Source: Corinectria fuckeliana (Eukaryota > Ascomycota > Sordariomycetes > Hypocreales > Nectriaceae). From it: a DNA stretch of 54,716 nt. Below, piece by piece: positions 21,501 to 33,327 of this stretch (positions are counted from its first letter, which is position 1; each line of letters begins with the position of its first letter). The notes below the pieces were generated by a model, which was not told the origin of the DNA, ran no database searches, and saw only the letters and a program-made list of their open reading frames with translations. Both the position numbers and the translations under genes were made by a program. The stretch lies in NCBI GenBank assembly GCA_019137255.1, contig WPDH01000090.1, positions 1-54,716 of the forward strand. The letters are read 5' to 3'.

Positions 21501-22158
21501 TCAAGACTATCGAGGATGGCGAGGAGCGAACCCGTCGCATCGAACACCAGCGAAAGCTTCTTAGAAAGAAGATGCAGCAATATCGCGTTCCCCTGCAGCA
21601 GCTCAAGATCAACTACTCGGTGTCCACGACCAACAAGAAGGTGTACACCGAGGAGGAAGACCGATTCCTGCTAGTCCTGTTGGACAAGTACGGTATTGAC
21701 TCGGAGAATCTATACGATAATATGCGGGACGATATTCACAAATCGCATCTATTCCGCTTCGACTGGTTCTTCCTCAGCCGTACCCCGATTGAGCTGTCTC
21801 GTCGCTGCAATACCTTGATCACAACCATTGTCAAAGAATTTGAGGATGTTCCAGGCCGTGGAGCGAACGGAGTCAATGGCAAGGCTAAGAGGGAGCCTGA
21901 TGATGAAAACGACGAGGATAGCATCCTGGGCATGGCACCTGCGAAGAAAAAGGCCAAGAATGGTGTCAAGGTATGTTGAAAGGAAGTCCGACCGGGAATT
22001 ACGCACTAATACGTTTTTAGAATAAGGCACTTGATAACATCAAGTCTGTCAAGTCGAGCAAAGCCAGCTCGGCCGCCCCGTCCCGAGCGTCAAGTGTGGC
22101 ATCAGCCAACTCCAACGCTGGTGGCTCTACCCGCAGCAAGAAGGGCAAAAAGAAGTGA
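18582..22158 (+). CDS. isw: ISWI-type chromatin-remodelling ATPase
   Basis: The exons are 18582-18665, 18739-18903, 18957-19637, 19685-21970 and 22021-22158, giving 1117 aa. ISWI motors slide and space nucleosomes using ATP. After an acidic N-terminus come the SNF2 ATPase (about 185-470) with Walker A DEMGLGKTLQ near 203-212 and the DEAH box at 309-312. The helicase C-terminal domain follows (LLTTRAGGLGINL, then QAMDRAHRIGQ). HAND, SANT (about 855, GDWNKRDFQQFV) and SLIDE (about 960-1020, EEEDRFLLVLLDKYG) finish the ISWI signature and exclude CHD and SWI2 families. The tail is basic (KKGKKK). The third intron (19638-19684) falls exactly between DE and AH of the DEAH box. The start has a good context (cacaATGGC). 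I cannot tell whether it corresponds to yeast Isw1 or Isw2. Confidence 0.95.
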
Positions 22159-22668
22159 AGAGGCAAATGGATACTGGGGAACGATGTCTTTGATTGGTCA
22201 CGGTTGAGGTTGGTAGATTTGGCGTTCGGCTTTGATTTAGGGTCTTTGACAGGTCAGCATGATTTCTCACGGGGTAGGTTCAGTCTGGCGCGATAATCTC
22301 TGTACCATGAGAGGAGGCAGGTAGGTTAGAGTCACGGGCGCCTTCGACGGCATCGGGCGCTGGTTGGTACAGGTGTAAGTAAACAGAATTTGAGCATGAG
22401 AACGACTCTGTATCTAGATGCCCATCTGATCTCCCTTGCCGTGTGGACCCATACCGTGATTGCACAAAATAAAGCATGTCTGTCTGTATTCAACCCGAGT
22501 CGAAACAGTTTATGTTATCGCACTTCAACCTTTCCCTAAGTCGCGGAGAGACGGTATGAAATACAAGCCCGTCCCTCTCCCTCCGTCCCCCTTTTGCCCA
22601 TTTGAACAAAGATTATTGTCCCCCAACGCCGAACGATGCAAGCCCACAGGAAAAGAACGTATCTGCAT
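22159..22668. other. Convergent intergenic region
   Basis: This 510-bp stretch lies between the stops of the ISWI gene (+) and the eIF3i gene (-). It should contain both 3' ends. I see nothing else in it. Confidence 0.6.
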
Positions 22669-23907
22669 CTACTGCTGCATCTTGTTCACTCGCTCCCTCT
22701 CGACCTCGTACATGAAGTCGAAGTAACCCTTGTCGAAGTGGTGAACTCGCACGTAGCCGTCCTCTCCGCCGCTTGCGTAACTCTTGCCGTTGGGGTCGGC
22801 GGCGACGGTGTTGAGGGGACCGAAGTGGCCACGCACACGGCCGATCTCGTCCTCGAAGATCTTGTGGTAGAAGCGGGCCTCGAACTTACCCTGGCGGGCC
22901 GAGGTACGGGTGACGTCCATAGCGGCCTGACCACCACCGAGGATGACGAAGTCCTTCTTGGGAGTGATGGTGGCGCTGTTGAGGGGAGTGTCGCTGACGT
23001 AGGTCTTGAAAACTTCGAGGTCCGCGGCGGAGACGAGCTGGAGGGAGCACAGAGTAAGTATATGGGGGGCCATGGGTGGAGGGGGAAGCAAAATAGCATA
23101 CCTTGGAGGTCTTGTCCTTGCTGGCGGTGATGAAGTAAGTGCGGTCGGTAGACCACTGCAGGTCGACGATGGGCTGGTTGAGTTCATGGATGGGGAGGTT
23201 GTCGAGGAGGTCACCGGTCTTGGCATCGTACTGGCTGACGCTGCCATCCTCATGGCCGGCAATGATGTACTTGGTGAGGTTGCTGAAGCCGGCGACGGTG
23301 GCCTTGCTCTCGTCGCAGACAATGGTCAGAACCTTCTCGTCGCTCTGCTCGGCATCGACATCGGGGTTGATGTCCATGACGATGATGTTGCTCAGGTATC
23401 CCATACGCTTCTCGGTGACGCCCAGCAGCTTGGTGCCGTCCTCGTTGAACTCGACGCGCTTCACGGCCGTGGGGAACTCCCAGACCTTGAGGCAGCGGCC
23501 GGTCTTGACCTCCCAGAGGCGGATGGTGTTGTCGGCAGAGCCGGAGGCGATCATGGTCGAGGTGGGGTCGACATCGACGGTCCAGATGGCACCGACATGG
23601 CCGTGGTACGTGCCGAGACGCTCGCCGTTGTGGGAGAACCAGACACAGATCTGCTGGTCCTTGGCGACGGAGAAGATCAAGTCGCCATCGAGGTTGTATC
23701 TGCGAACGACGGGATTAGCGGGAAGCTCCCAGGGGGGGGGGGGGGCGTAGCTTGTGATGGTGGTGGCAGCGATCAACTAGGCGGAGGGTCTCGATTCTGG
23801 TACTAAGATCGCTTCCCAACCACCACGTCCAGCGAGCGATAGGTGAAGTCGACATACCGAATTTGAGTGAGGGCACGCTCGTGCCCGGAAAGAAGAATGG
23901 GCCGCAT
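22669..23907 (-). CDS. tif34: Translation initiation factor eIF3 subunit i (TIF34)
   Basis: The exons on the minus strand are 23907-23858, 23699-23102 and 23037-22669, giving 338 aa, the usual size. eIF3i is a WD40 beta-propeller that joins eIF3b and eIF3g and helps 43S scanning. The start MRPILLSGHERALTQIRYN is the family N-terminus. WD repeats are visible, for example GHVGAIWTVDVDPTSTMIASGSADNTIRLW and the late repeat GHFGPLNTVAADPNGKSYAS, and the end is the conserved FDFMYEVERERVNK followed by MQQ. The first intron (23700-23857, 158 nt) is the longest among the introns here and carries a C14 run on the coding strand. The gap between first and second exons restores IRYNLDGD with a CG|A arginine codon. 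Confidence 0.95.
23732..23745. repeat. Poly-G run (C14 on the gene strand) in eIF3i intron 1
   Basis: Fourteen G occur on the plus strand. On the gene strand this is a long pyrimidine run upstream of the intron's acceptor at 23700, so it may act as an exaggerated polypyrimidine tract. The length could be a sequencing artefact. Confidence 0.75.
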
Positions 23908-25581
23908 GATGTCGTTGTGGGTGTGGGCTGGAGGGGTCGATGGAGGAGGCAAGTTCGGGAAAGGCTGGCTATATGGCGAGGGCTTTCGCGATGGAATTTT
24001 TGGCGGTTGTGCGTTTTGGTGGGGCACAGAATCCCCCTCCCCGCGAGGGGGACTCATATTTCCAGAAGGGGTTAAGGGCTGTGTGGATACTGCTGACACG
24101 GTCGCAGGGGTGTGAATCATAGCCCTGCTCATCCCACTCAGCTTGAGGCTTCTGCCTTGAAGAGCATGCCACAGAGAGACTTTTTTCTTAAATCTGACGT
24201 GTAAATCATATCTAATACGATTTTTGTATGAGTCATTCTCGTGAGCTAAACAGTCAACAAGGACGCACGCGGTTACAGAAGAGACGGCCTAATATGTCTT
24301 ACTTGTTTGTGGCTCATGATTCTACTCAGTGGTGGCAAACCGTCCTGAGGCATCAACTTGTCTTCGCTAGGTACCTTAGTAGCAGGTAGATTAATCAGGC
24401 CGCGCAACCCGATTTTGGTTTCTGGTGTAAGACGTCAACTTTGAGGCTCAACAGTACATCCTACGAACATATCCAGCACCATCTCTGTCACTCTTTTTGC
24501 TGATATTTGATTTTGAGAACAGGGTCACTGCGCTGATTGACTCATCTCATCCCACTTCGGCCCTGCTGTCAGCTCGTCATCGTTCAAAGCGCTCGACGTC
24601 ACGACGGAGTCTTCTTCCAGGAATGATGCCTCGACCTGTCTCCTAGCTGGATTTTGATTGTCTTGGGTTGGGAGACAACATCTGAAAACTCAATACCCTA
24701 TCGACTGTGCTCTTACTCTTTCGGACCAATCATGCAGGTTCTGTACAATATTGTTTCTACCACTTTAATCATTTGGGGATAGAGGTTGGTCTTGGAGTCA
24801 TTGTCTCTTCCATTTCTCTTCTTCTCGTTTAGACCTCGCTCACCCCCGGGAACTTGCTCTGCCTACACTATTGTACAAGGTTATACAACTATATACGCTG
24901 CCATACCTTGACGACCTGCTGGCAGCTCTTCCTCGCCAATCCGGCTTGTACCCACAGTATTGGGGGGGCCAGGCTGTTTACGATAAGGTACACAAACAGT
25001 CAGCTACCGCGCCTCACAGGAAGGAGGCAGGAGGAAAGGCAATGGGCATCGCGGCTCGCGGCTACGGCGTCTCGGGGCCTGGTCCGCTATTCCACATGCC
25101 GACTCGGTGCGCAGGCCGTCGGCTGTTTTTGCCGTCAACTATCGGCGGCGGGCTCCGTCAAAGCCCTCTAACAAGCCGACGATTATGGCTGGGCGAATCT
25201 ACTGTAGCCGGGACCCAGTCGAAGCGCCACTCACACTTGCTCACGCCCTCGCACACACACGCACGCACACACGCAGACGCACGCAGGCGCAGGCAATCCC
25301 GCACACCGTCGGGTGGCTTCCGGTTGTGCGAATCTCCTGCTTCGGCTGTGTCTGCCGGCCGTTGTTGGGCCGCCCCTCCTCCCACTTTGGCCCAAGCCCC
25401 ATACTACGACCGCTGCGACGACTTCTCAGACTCATACTGTTGTCGCCCATCCTCTTCGCCCACTGCCATTGTTTCCTCCGCTGCTGGCTCCTCACCGTTG
25501 CTCCGCCCTGCTCGCCGAGTCTACACGGTGCTCCCATCTGCCCTCACTCAGAGACGGCATTTGTCCTCGACGACTGTAGCC
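23908..25581. promoter_or_regulatory. Divergent intergenic region, eIF3i / C1-THF synthase
   Basis: This 1.7-kb region lies between two divergent start codons and holds both promoters and leaders. The part from about 25240 to 25300 is a CA/GCAC-rich simple tract. The last 100 bases are in frame with the C1-THF synthase start and look like a mitochondrial presequence (see the findings). I see no separate gene. Confidence 0.5.
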
Positions 25582-28500
25582 ATGGGCGCCATTAAGCTTG
25601 ATGGCACCGCCATTGCCAAGGCCATCCGCGAGCGTCTCTGTGTTGAGATTGTCGACAAGCAGAAGCTCAATCCTCGGTTTAAGCCCTGCCTTAAGATCAT
25701 CCAAGGTGCGGTTGACTCGTCCTACCCTGGAAAATCCGTTCGCGCGTCCGTAACTGACTCATTGTGCTCGCAGTCGGTGATCGTTCTGACTCTTGTTGGT
25801 GAAACCCTTCCCCGCCACTCCGCGAGGCTTGACTCCAACTTGATATCTCACTAACCTGCTCGTAGCTACTTATGTTCGCATGAAGACCAAAGCTGCCCAA
25901 GAGGTGAGAATACTTCCTCCCTTTCTTCCTTTCTTTTAAATTCATAACATCGCTGTGCTTTGGTTCGAGCTAGGTACTGACTTCGCATTCTCAAGGCTGG
26001 CATTGCTTGCGAATTGATTCACTTCCCCGAATCCATCACTGAGCCTGAACTCCTTGACCGGATTCGCCGCTTGAACAATGACCCCTTGGTCAACGGCCTC
26101 CTGGTCCAGCTGCCGCTTCCCAGCCACATCTCCGAGTACATCATCACCTCCTCGGTGGTCGATGAGAAGGATGTCGATGGCTTTGGCACCAAGAACATTG
26201 GAGAGCTCGCTAAGCGGGGCGGAAAGCCCCTTTTCGTCCCCTGCACCCCCAAGGGCGTCATGTTCCTGCTCAACGAGTCTGGTGTTGACCTCAAGGGAAA
26301 GTATGCTGTTGTTGTTGGCCGAAGCGACATTGTCGGAAGCCCTGTCAGCTACCTGTTGCGCAACGCCGACGCTACCGTCACCGTCTGCCACTCCAAGACC
26401 GTGGGCCTCGAGAACTTCATCAAGGGTGCTGACGTTGTAGTCGCTGCCATTGGCGTGCCCCATTTCATCAAGGGCGAGTGGCTGAAGCCCGGTGCCGTCG
26501 TCATTGATGTCGGAACAAACTTCCTCCCCGATGAGACAAAAAAGTCTGGGTACCGGCTTGTGGGAGACGTCGACTTCGCTTCGGCTGTTGAGGTTGCTTC
26601 CGCCATCACTCCTGTCCCTGGCGGCGTTGGTCCCATGACCGTGGCTATGCTGATGCAAAACGTGGTTGATGCTACCACCCTCTATTTTGAGTCCCAGAAG
26701 CTCAGGAAGACCATTCCCCTTCCCCTGAAGCTCCATGATCCTGTCCCATCAGACATTGCTGTGTCGCGAGGCCAGACTCCCAAGCAGATCACCCGCATTG
26801 CCGCCGAGGTCGGCATTGCTCCTCACGAGCTGGAGCCTTATGGCGCCTATAAAGCCAAGGTCGATCTTAGCCTACTCAAGAGACTCGAGCACCGACGCGA
26901 CGGTCGCTATGTCGTCGTCACTGGCATCACTCCCACGCCCTTGGGCGAGGGCAAGTCTACCACGACCATGGGCCTAGCTCAGGCGTTGGGCGCACATATC
27001 GGGTTACTCACATTTGCCAACGTTCGGCAGCCTAGCCAAGGTCCCACCTTTGGAATCAAGGGTGGTGCCGCCGGTGGAGGTTACAGCCAGGTTATACCCA
27101 TGGACGAATTTAACCTGCACTTGACTGGTGACATCCATGCCGTTACTGCCGCCAACAACCTCCTTGCGGCTGCCATCGAGACTCGCATCTTCCACGAGAA
27201 CACGCAGAAGAACGGGCCCCTGTACAGGCGGTTGGTGCCGGCGAAGAACGGCAAGAGGCAGTTTGCCCCTGTCATGTTCCGCCGACTCAAGAAGCTCGGC
27301 ATCGACAAGACTAACCCCGATGATCTGACCGAGGATGAGATCAACCGGTTTGCCCGTCTCGACATTGACCCCGAGACTATCACCTGGAGACGCGTGCTCG
27401 ACGTCAACGACCGTCACCTCCGAGGAATCACTGTCGGCACTGCCCCGACGGAGAAGGGCCAGACCCGCGAGACTGGGTTCGACATCTCCGTAGCCAGCGA
27501 GTGCATGGCTATCCTCGCCCTTAGCACTAGCCTGGGCGACCTGCGGGAGCGTCTTGGCCGTATGGTCGTCGCTACGTCCCGCGGCGGCGACCCTGTCACC
27601 TGTGACGATATCGGTGCCGGTGGTGCTCTGACTGCCCTGATGAAGGATGCCATCAAGCCCAACCTCATGCAGACCCTGGAGGGCACCCCCGTGTTTGTCC
27701 ACGCCGGACCTTTCGCCAACATCAGCATTGGACAGAGCTCTATCCTGGCCGATAAGCTCGCCCTTAAGCTGGCGGGTACTGAGCCCGACGAGGACTACGC
27801 CGAGAAGGCTGGTTTCGTTGTCACCGAGGCGGGATTCGACTTCACCATGGGTGGTGAGCGTTTCTTCAACATCAAATGCCGCACTTCGGGCCTAGTCCCT
27901 GACGTTGTCGTTGTCGTTGCAACTGTCCGAGCCCTCAAGGTCCACGGTGGTGGCCCCCCGATCACCCCTGGCGCTGCCCTCAGCCCCGTCTACAAGGAGG
28001 AGAACGTCGATATTCTCCGCGCGGGCTGCGTCAACCTTAAGAAGCACATTGCCAACGCCAAGTCGTTTGGAATCCCCATTGTCGTCGCTATCAACAAGTT
28101 CTCGACCGACACCGAGGCTGAGATCGCCGTGGTTCGTGAGGAAGCCATCGCTGCCGGTGCTGAGGACGCCATCCTGGCCAACCACTGGGCCGAAGGTGGC
28201 AAGGGAGCTATTGATTTAGCCCACGGCGTCATCGCTGCTAGCACGAAGCCCAAGGAGATGACCCTAACATACGATCTGGAGGGCACTGTGCAGAGCCGCA
28301 TCGAGGCCATCGGCCAGAAGATGTACGGCGCCGCCAATGTTGAGTTCAGCGAACTGGCACAGAAGAAGGTCGACACATACACGCGCCAGGGCTACGCCAA
28401 CCTGCCTATTTGCATCGCCAAGACGCAGTACTCGCTGTCTCACGATCCTGACCTGAAGGGAGCCCCGACTGGTTTCACGATTCCCATCCGCGATGTCCGG

Positions 28501-28684
28501 ATGGCTGCCGGCGCTGGATATCTGTAAGTGTACCGTATCTGGAAACATAACACGCAGCCATGCTAATATCGTTAGGTATGCACTGGCTGCAGACATCCAG
28601 ACCATCCCTGGTCTGCCCACTGCCCCTGGCTACCTCAACGTCGATGTCGACGTCGAGACCGGGGAGATTGACGGCCTCTTCTAA
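25582..28684 (+). CDS. ade3: Trifunctional C1-tetrahydrofolate synthase (ADE3/MIS1)
   Basis: The exons are 25582-25705, 25774-25794 (21 nt), 25866-25903 (38 nt), 25996-28523 and 28576-28684, giving 939 aa (yeast Ade3 has 946). The enzyme interconverts 5,10-methylene-, methenyl- and 10-formyl-THF and makes 10-formyl-THF from formate and ATP, feeding purine and Met-tRNA formylation pathways. The N-terminal part (1 to about 310) is the methylene-THF dehydrogenase/cyclohydrolase with LVQLPLPSHI, DVDGFG and the Rossmann stretch VVVGRSDIVGSPVS, then PVPGGVGPMTVAMLM. The C-terminal part (about 330-939) is formate-THF ligase with the P-loop TPTPLGEGKST. The two tiny exons are needed to restore IIQVGDRSDSSTYVRMKTKAAQEAG. 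I chose the Met before GAIKLDGTAIAK; an in-frame N-terminal extension upstream could give a mitochondrial form. Confidence 0.95.
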
Positions 28685-30173
28685 GCTGGACGCGATGATT
28701 TTCTCTACTGGTTGGATTGCAGCCTAGATAGACATGTACCCTCAACTCAACGTTGGATTATGGACTCGGAAGGCGAAAAATTGGACGTGGCATTTCAACA
28801 CATGGTGCGGGAAGCGGGTAGGGGTTCCGGGGCTGGTGAATTTTACACTACGCTGTGTCATTATCAGCGACATTTAATCTAAAGCTATTCACTCATGTGT
28901 GCTAGATCTATGAGGAAGGGTGCGAGTGCCCGCCGCCACTTGATTAACACAACAGGTAACCGGCGAATGACTCATAACTTCTGTCCTGAAGCCAACAAGT
29001 AAGATGTGTCTGCGACTAGTGTTGGGCAGCCAGCCTTGAGTTGTGAACAATGACGTCCCCCAGTTGTCTCAGGAGTTCGGACTCGCTTAGGGACGACGAT
29101 GGTGGCGGAGTGGAAGGTGCATGAGAACAGTGGCTGAAGCTGTATTCACTTCCGCGGCGTGGGCAGTGAAGCGCGCGGCCTTGTGGTTGAGCCGCGGCGG
29201 TCAGCAGGTGAAGCAAAAGACCGTCGGCGTTTTCAACTGTAGGCCACGAAGGTAGGGTAGGTAGTCTGGGTTGATGACGGAACGAGTGAGGCCAGAAGTG
29301 CATGATGTGCATGGGTCGATGGAAGGCGTCGGTCGATAATGCTGATTTGACGATGCGAGACATGCCCAACAGAAAGTATGCACCACCTCAACTTTTTGCG
29401 ATTGGCAGACGCGCGCATTTTGTCAGAGGAATTGCGCGGCCGATGACGCCTCAGCGAGATGTGTGTATGCATTTCCTGCTTCGAGATGCTCTGTACTGCA
29501 AGCTACTATTGCAAAGGGATTTGTTGATCTAAGTCAATTAGTAGGCTCTATAAGTAACCTGGAAGCCAGCAACCAACCCCTCTATCCACCACAGACCCAA
29601 CCAGCCCACCAACCCACCAACCCACCCTACCGGACCTTGGCACCTTGGGTACTCACTCACCCCCTCCACTTGTTCATAATCGACAGTGACAGCTCTACAA
29701 CCCCCTACAAACAACCACCGTCGACGGGCCTCGGCAGTTGAAATCTGTGCCTAGTAGACAACCGTCGACTGGATATTTCTCGTTCCATCGTTTCTTTTCG
29801 CCGGTCTTGTTCTCTCTTCGGCCTCACCCACCAAAACTAAAGTCGCCCACCTCCGCTTCCGCTTCCGCTTCCGCTTCCGCCTCCACCTCCACATTCTCTC
29901 TTCTCGTCCATCTCCACCAGCCAACCAAGCGACCAACCAGCCAACCGCCCTCCCCCAAACCCTCGTCCCTCGCCGTCGTCGTCACCCGTCGCCGTTCTCG
30001 CCGTCACTTGTCGAAAACTCTCTTCCCTCCGTTCCCTGGCCTCGGCCTCAGGATCTCCCCGCCGCTCTCCAGACGCCCCGCTGCCCTCGGCGCTCTCCTC
30101 GGCGCGCTCTCCCTCTCCCTCTCCCTCTCCTCTCCCTCTCTCCCTCTCTCCCTCCCTCTCCCTCTCTCACACC
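28685..30173. promoter_or_regulatory. Intergenic region and long pyrimidine-rich leader of SNF1
   Basis: The left part holds the 3' end of the C1-THF synthase gene. The right part (about 29560-30173) is strongly C/T-rich, with CTTCCG repeats near 29855-29880 and a CTCTCC tract at about 30108-30170 just before the SNF1 start codon. Pyrimidine-rich leaders of this type are common in strongly transcribed fungal genes. I see no gene. Confidence 0.55.
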
Positions 30174-32466
30174 ATGGCTCCCCGAGGCTTTGAGGATGAG
30201 GACCTCACCATGTCCCTCTCCTCGTCCCATATCCGACGGCCCCAGCAGCCCCAACCGCCACAACAACAGCTTCATGGCCGCCCCGACGATGGTCGCGGCC
30301 CACGGCCCGGAGACCCGCCGCTCAAGGACAAGATCAAGACGGAACAGCGCATAGGCGCCTACAAGGTCCTCCGCACCCTCGGCGAGGGCTCCTTTGGCAA
30401 GGTCAAGCTCGCTATCCACAACGGCACCGGCCAGCAGGTCGCTCTCAAGATCATTGCCCGGAAGAAGCTCATCAGCCGCGACATGGCTGGTCGCGTGGAG
30501 CGCGAGATTGAGTACCTGCAACTACTGCGCCATCCTCACATCATTAAGCTGTAGGTTCCACCTTGGACAGAAATAAACCCCTGGTAATTTCCAGAGCTGA
30601 CCCGAACACTTCCGTAGCTTCACCGTTATCAAGACCCCGAATGAGATCATCATGGTCCTCGAATATGCCGGCGGCGAACTGTTCGACTACATTGTGCAGC
30701 ACGGTCGCATGAAGGAGCCCGAGGCTCGCCGCTTCTTCCAGCAGATGCTGTGCGCTGTCGAGTACTGTCATCGCCACAAGATCGTCCATCGCGATCTCAA
30801 ACCAGAGAACCTACTCCTCGACGAGAATCTCAATGTCAAGATTGCCGATTTTGGCCTCAGCAATATCATGACGGATGGTAACTTCCTCAAGACGAGCTGC
30901 GGAAGCCCCAACTATGCCGCCCCTGAAGTCATTGGCGGAAAGCTGTACGCGGGCCCCGAGGTCGATGTGTGGAGTTGTGGTGTCATCCTTTACGTTCTCC
31001 TGGTCGGACGACTTCCCTTTGACGACGAGCATATACCCAGCCTGTTCGCTAAGATCGCAAAGGGTACCTACAGCATTCCCCAGTGGATGCCCGCTGGCGC
31101 TGCCAACTTGATCAAGAGAATGCTGGTGGTCAATCCTGTGCAGCGAGCCACAATCGAGGAGATCCGACAAGACCCCTGGTTTGTGACGGACCTCCCGGCC
31201 TATCTACAGCCCCCCGTAGAGGAGTTCTACAACACCGGCGTGGACCCCAACAAAGCCATTGAAAAGAGCGACATTGCCCCTAGCGCCACCAAGAAGGTCC
31301 AAGAGAGGTTGCACAATGAAGTTACCGAGAAGATCAGCAAGACCATGGGATATGGCAAGACTGATGTCGAGGAGGCGCTGCAGGCCACCGAGCCGTCAGC
31401 CATCAAGGATGCCTACATGATTGTAAGGGAAAACAAGATGATGGTGATCAACCGTAAGTCAGCATTCATTCTCCAACGCCGATATATCGCCCTGACCCCG
31501 AACTAGAAAACCCGGACGCACTGTTGGCAGAGCCGGAGGGCTCGAGCCCAATGCTGAGCATGTCGTCAGCCCGTTCGGGGATTTCGCAGGCCACCACAAT
31601 ACCCCGACCATACGTCAGTAAAGTTGGCATCTTGCCTTCGAGTTTGCCAGCCTACCACAAAGACTACATCGAGAGGGAAAAGGCCGGCACCTTTAAGAAC
31701 TCGCCACCGAAGGCGTTCGGCACTGATGAGCCTTCAATGGACCGGACGGATGCCGAGAAGGAGGAAACCGCACGTCGCCTGAAGCCGCACTCGAGAAGCC
31801 AGCTCCGCTTGGACGAAGCCAACAAACGCCCCCAGGGCATGACTCCCATCCATCCGCCCAAGAAGAACAAGCCGGTTCGCTGGCAGTTTGGCATTCGATC
31901 GCGGAACTCTCCGTGGGAGGCGCTGCTATGCATACACAAGGCCCTTCACAAGCTGGGCGCCACGTATATCCCGGACGAGGACTACGAGTCGAGACACGCC
32001 GAGGAGCACGACGAGAGGTCACGCAATGCCAGCTTCGCCGATTCGTATGACGGCGGCCGAGGCTCGAGCAGTAGCATCGACCCGAAGAAACGGTACAAGC
32101 TGCCTGCTGACCCATGGCACATCAAGATTCGCTGGGACACGGCAAGTACGTATTTGTTTCTTCATACGCAGCTTTTATACAAGTCAGACTGACAGTCGTG
32201 TAGCACTCAAGAACAAGTCGTGGAGCCATTCAGAGGCCGCAAGCCATGGGCATTATCCTCTGCAGGACGAAGCGCGAGGGTTCGCTGCCCTGCATCTAGA
32301 TATCCAGATCTACGAGATGGAGCATGGCGTCTACTTGGTGGACTTCAAGTGCTCTGGGTACGAGAATGCGCAGGGCCGGCTGCTCGAGGAAAAGGATGTG
32401 ACCAGCCCGTTCCCGTTCTTGGACATGGCCGCCAAGCTGATAATGCAGCTGGCCGAGGCGGACTAA
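30174..32466 (+). CDS. snf1: SNF1/AMPK catalytic (alpha) subunit kinase
   Basis: The exons are 30174-30550, 30618-31453, 31507-32145 and 32204-32466, giving 704 aa. SNF1 is the energy-stress kinase needed for growth on non-glucose carbon. It opposes CreA/Mig1 repression and turns on gluconeogenic and glyoxylate genes. The Gln/Pro-rich N-terminus is followed by the kinase domain at about 62-315: GEGSFGKVKLA, Lys92 in VALKII, HRDLKPEN (Asp185), DFG (203-205) and activation-loop Thr218 in FLKTSCGSPNY. A UBA-like autoinhibitory region (about 340-390) and a long linker with phosphorylation-rich sequence follow. The C-terminal AMPK beta-binding domain starts around RWQFGIRSRNSPWEALLCIH and ends QLAEAD. 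All key kinase residues are present. The neighbour on the right, transcribed towards it, is isocitrate lyase, a classical SNF1-dependent gene. Confidence 0.96.
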
Positions 32467-33327
32467 TGAAGAAAGAGAAGGGATTGGGGTCACCGGCAAA
32501 CACAAATGTCTGGCAATAATGGCACACTATCATGAAGGCTCGGGCGATACCGAGCTCTCTTGCCGCCGGGCAACCTCCGTAATGCGCGGAACTATACTAC
32601 CGAGGAGCGTAGCCGGTGAGGAAAAAATGGACTTGAGCCGTTTTCAAGGGTGGAGCGAAGGGAAGGGCTGAGGCCAACGGACATTGGACCGAAGGGTGTA
32701 TCTGCATCCCGGGCGGACGGACGGACGGACAGATAGACAGACAAGGCGGGTCTTGGGACGCGGTCGGATCCGCAATGGGAGGCTATTTTGAGCTTTTGGA
32801 GTAACGAATTTAGGCAGGGGGTGGTGTCTCGACTCTGACTGTCAGGGGGGTATCTATGCCGTGGTGATTTAGGGACGAGGGTTGTGGGCTGTCGGGTGCC
32901 TTTAGTTTGCAGGCTACGATATGGCATCTTGGTACGATATAGTATGATTTGGTATGAAGATATACCGTGGCTTATGAGGCTCATACGAAAGGGCGCAAGC
33001 GGAGGGCATGGCGTATATATGAATCTAAAGTTGAAATTCATTTGCTCACCAGACCAACCTTGTGATTCTCCATGGCAACGAGTTTCGAGATTGCTTAAAA
33101 ATTCTTTATTCTTCTACCGATCAAGGCATAGATGTGTTGTCATTCAGTATAGATCTCATGGCATGAGGACGTGATGGGAGATGGAAAAACCAGAGACACC
33201 ATCCCTAGTATGTATGATGCTGCAATGTCCAAAAAGAAAAAGAAAAACGTAGGTATCCCCGCCCAGCGCAATAGAAATCAAAGTAAATGCCGGTTCAACT
33301 TTTGTTGTTGTCTTTCTTGCTTGCAAC
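32467..33327. other. Convergent intergenic region (SNF1 / isocitrate lyase)
   Basis: This 861-bp region lies between two stop codons and should contain both 3' untranslated regions. A GGAC/GACA short repeat lies at about 32715-32740. I see no gene. Confidence 0.6.

Noticed and set aside
23006..23806. Plus-strand frames opposite eIF3i
   Set aside because: They are antisense shadows of a strongly biased coding strand with no recognisable domain.
24871..25581. The full upstream open frame as part of C1-THF synthase
   Set aside because: Most of it has low-complexity His/Thr/Arg runs from CA repeats. Only the last roughly 40 residues look like a targeting signal, so I report those as a possibility only.
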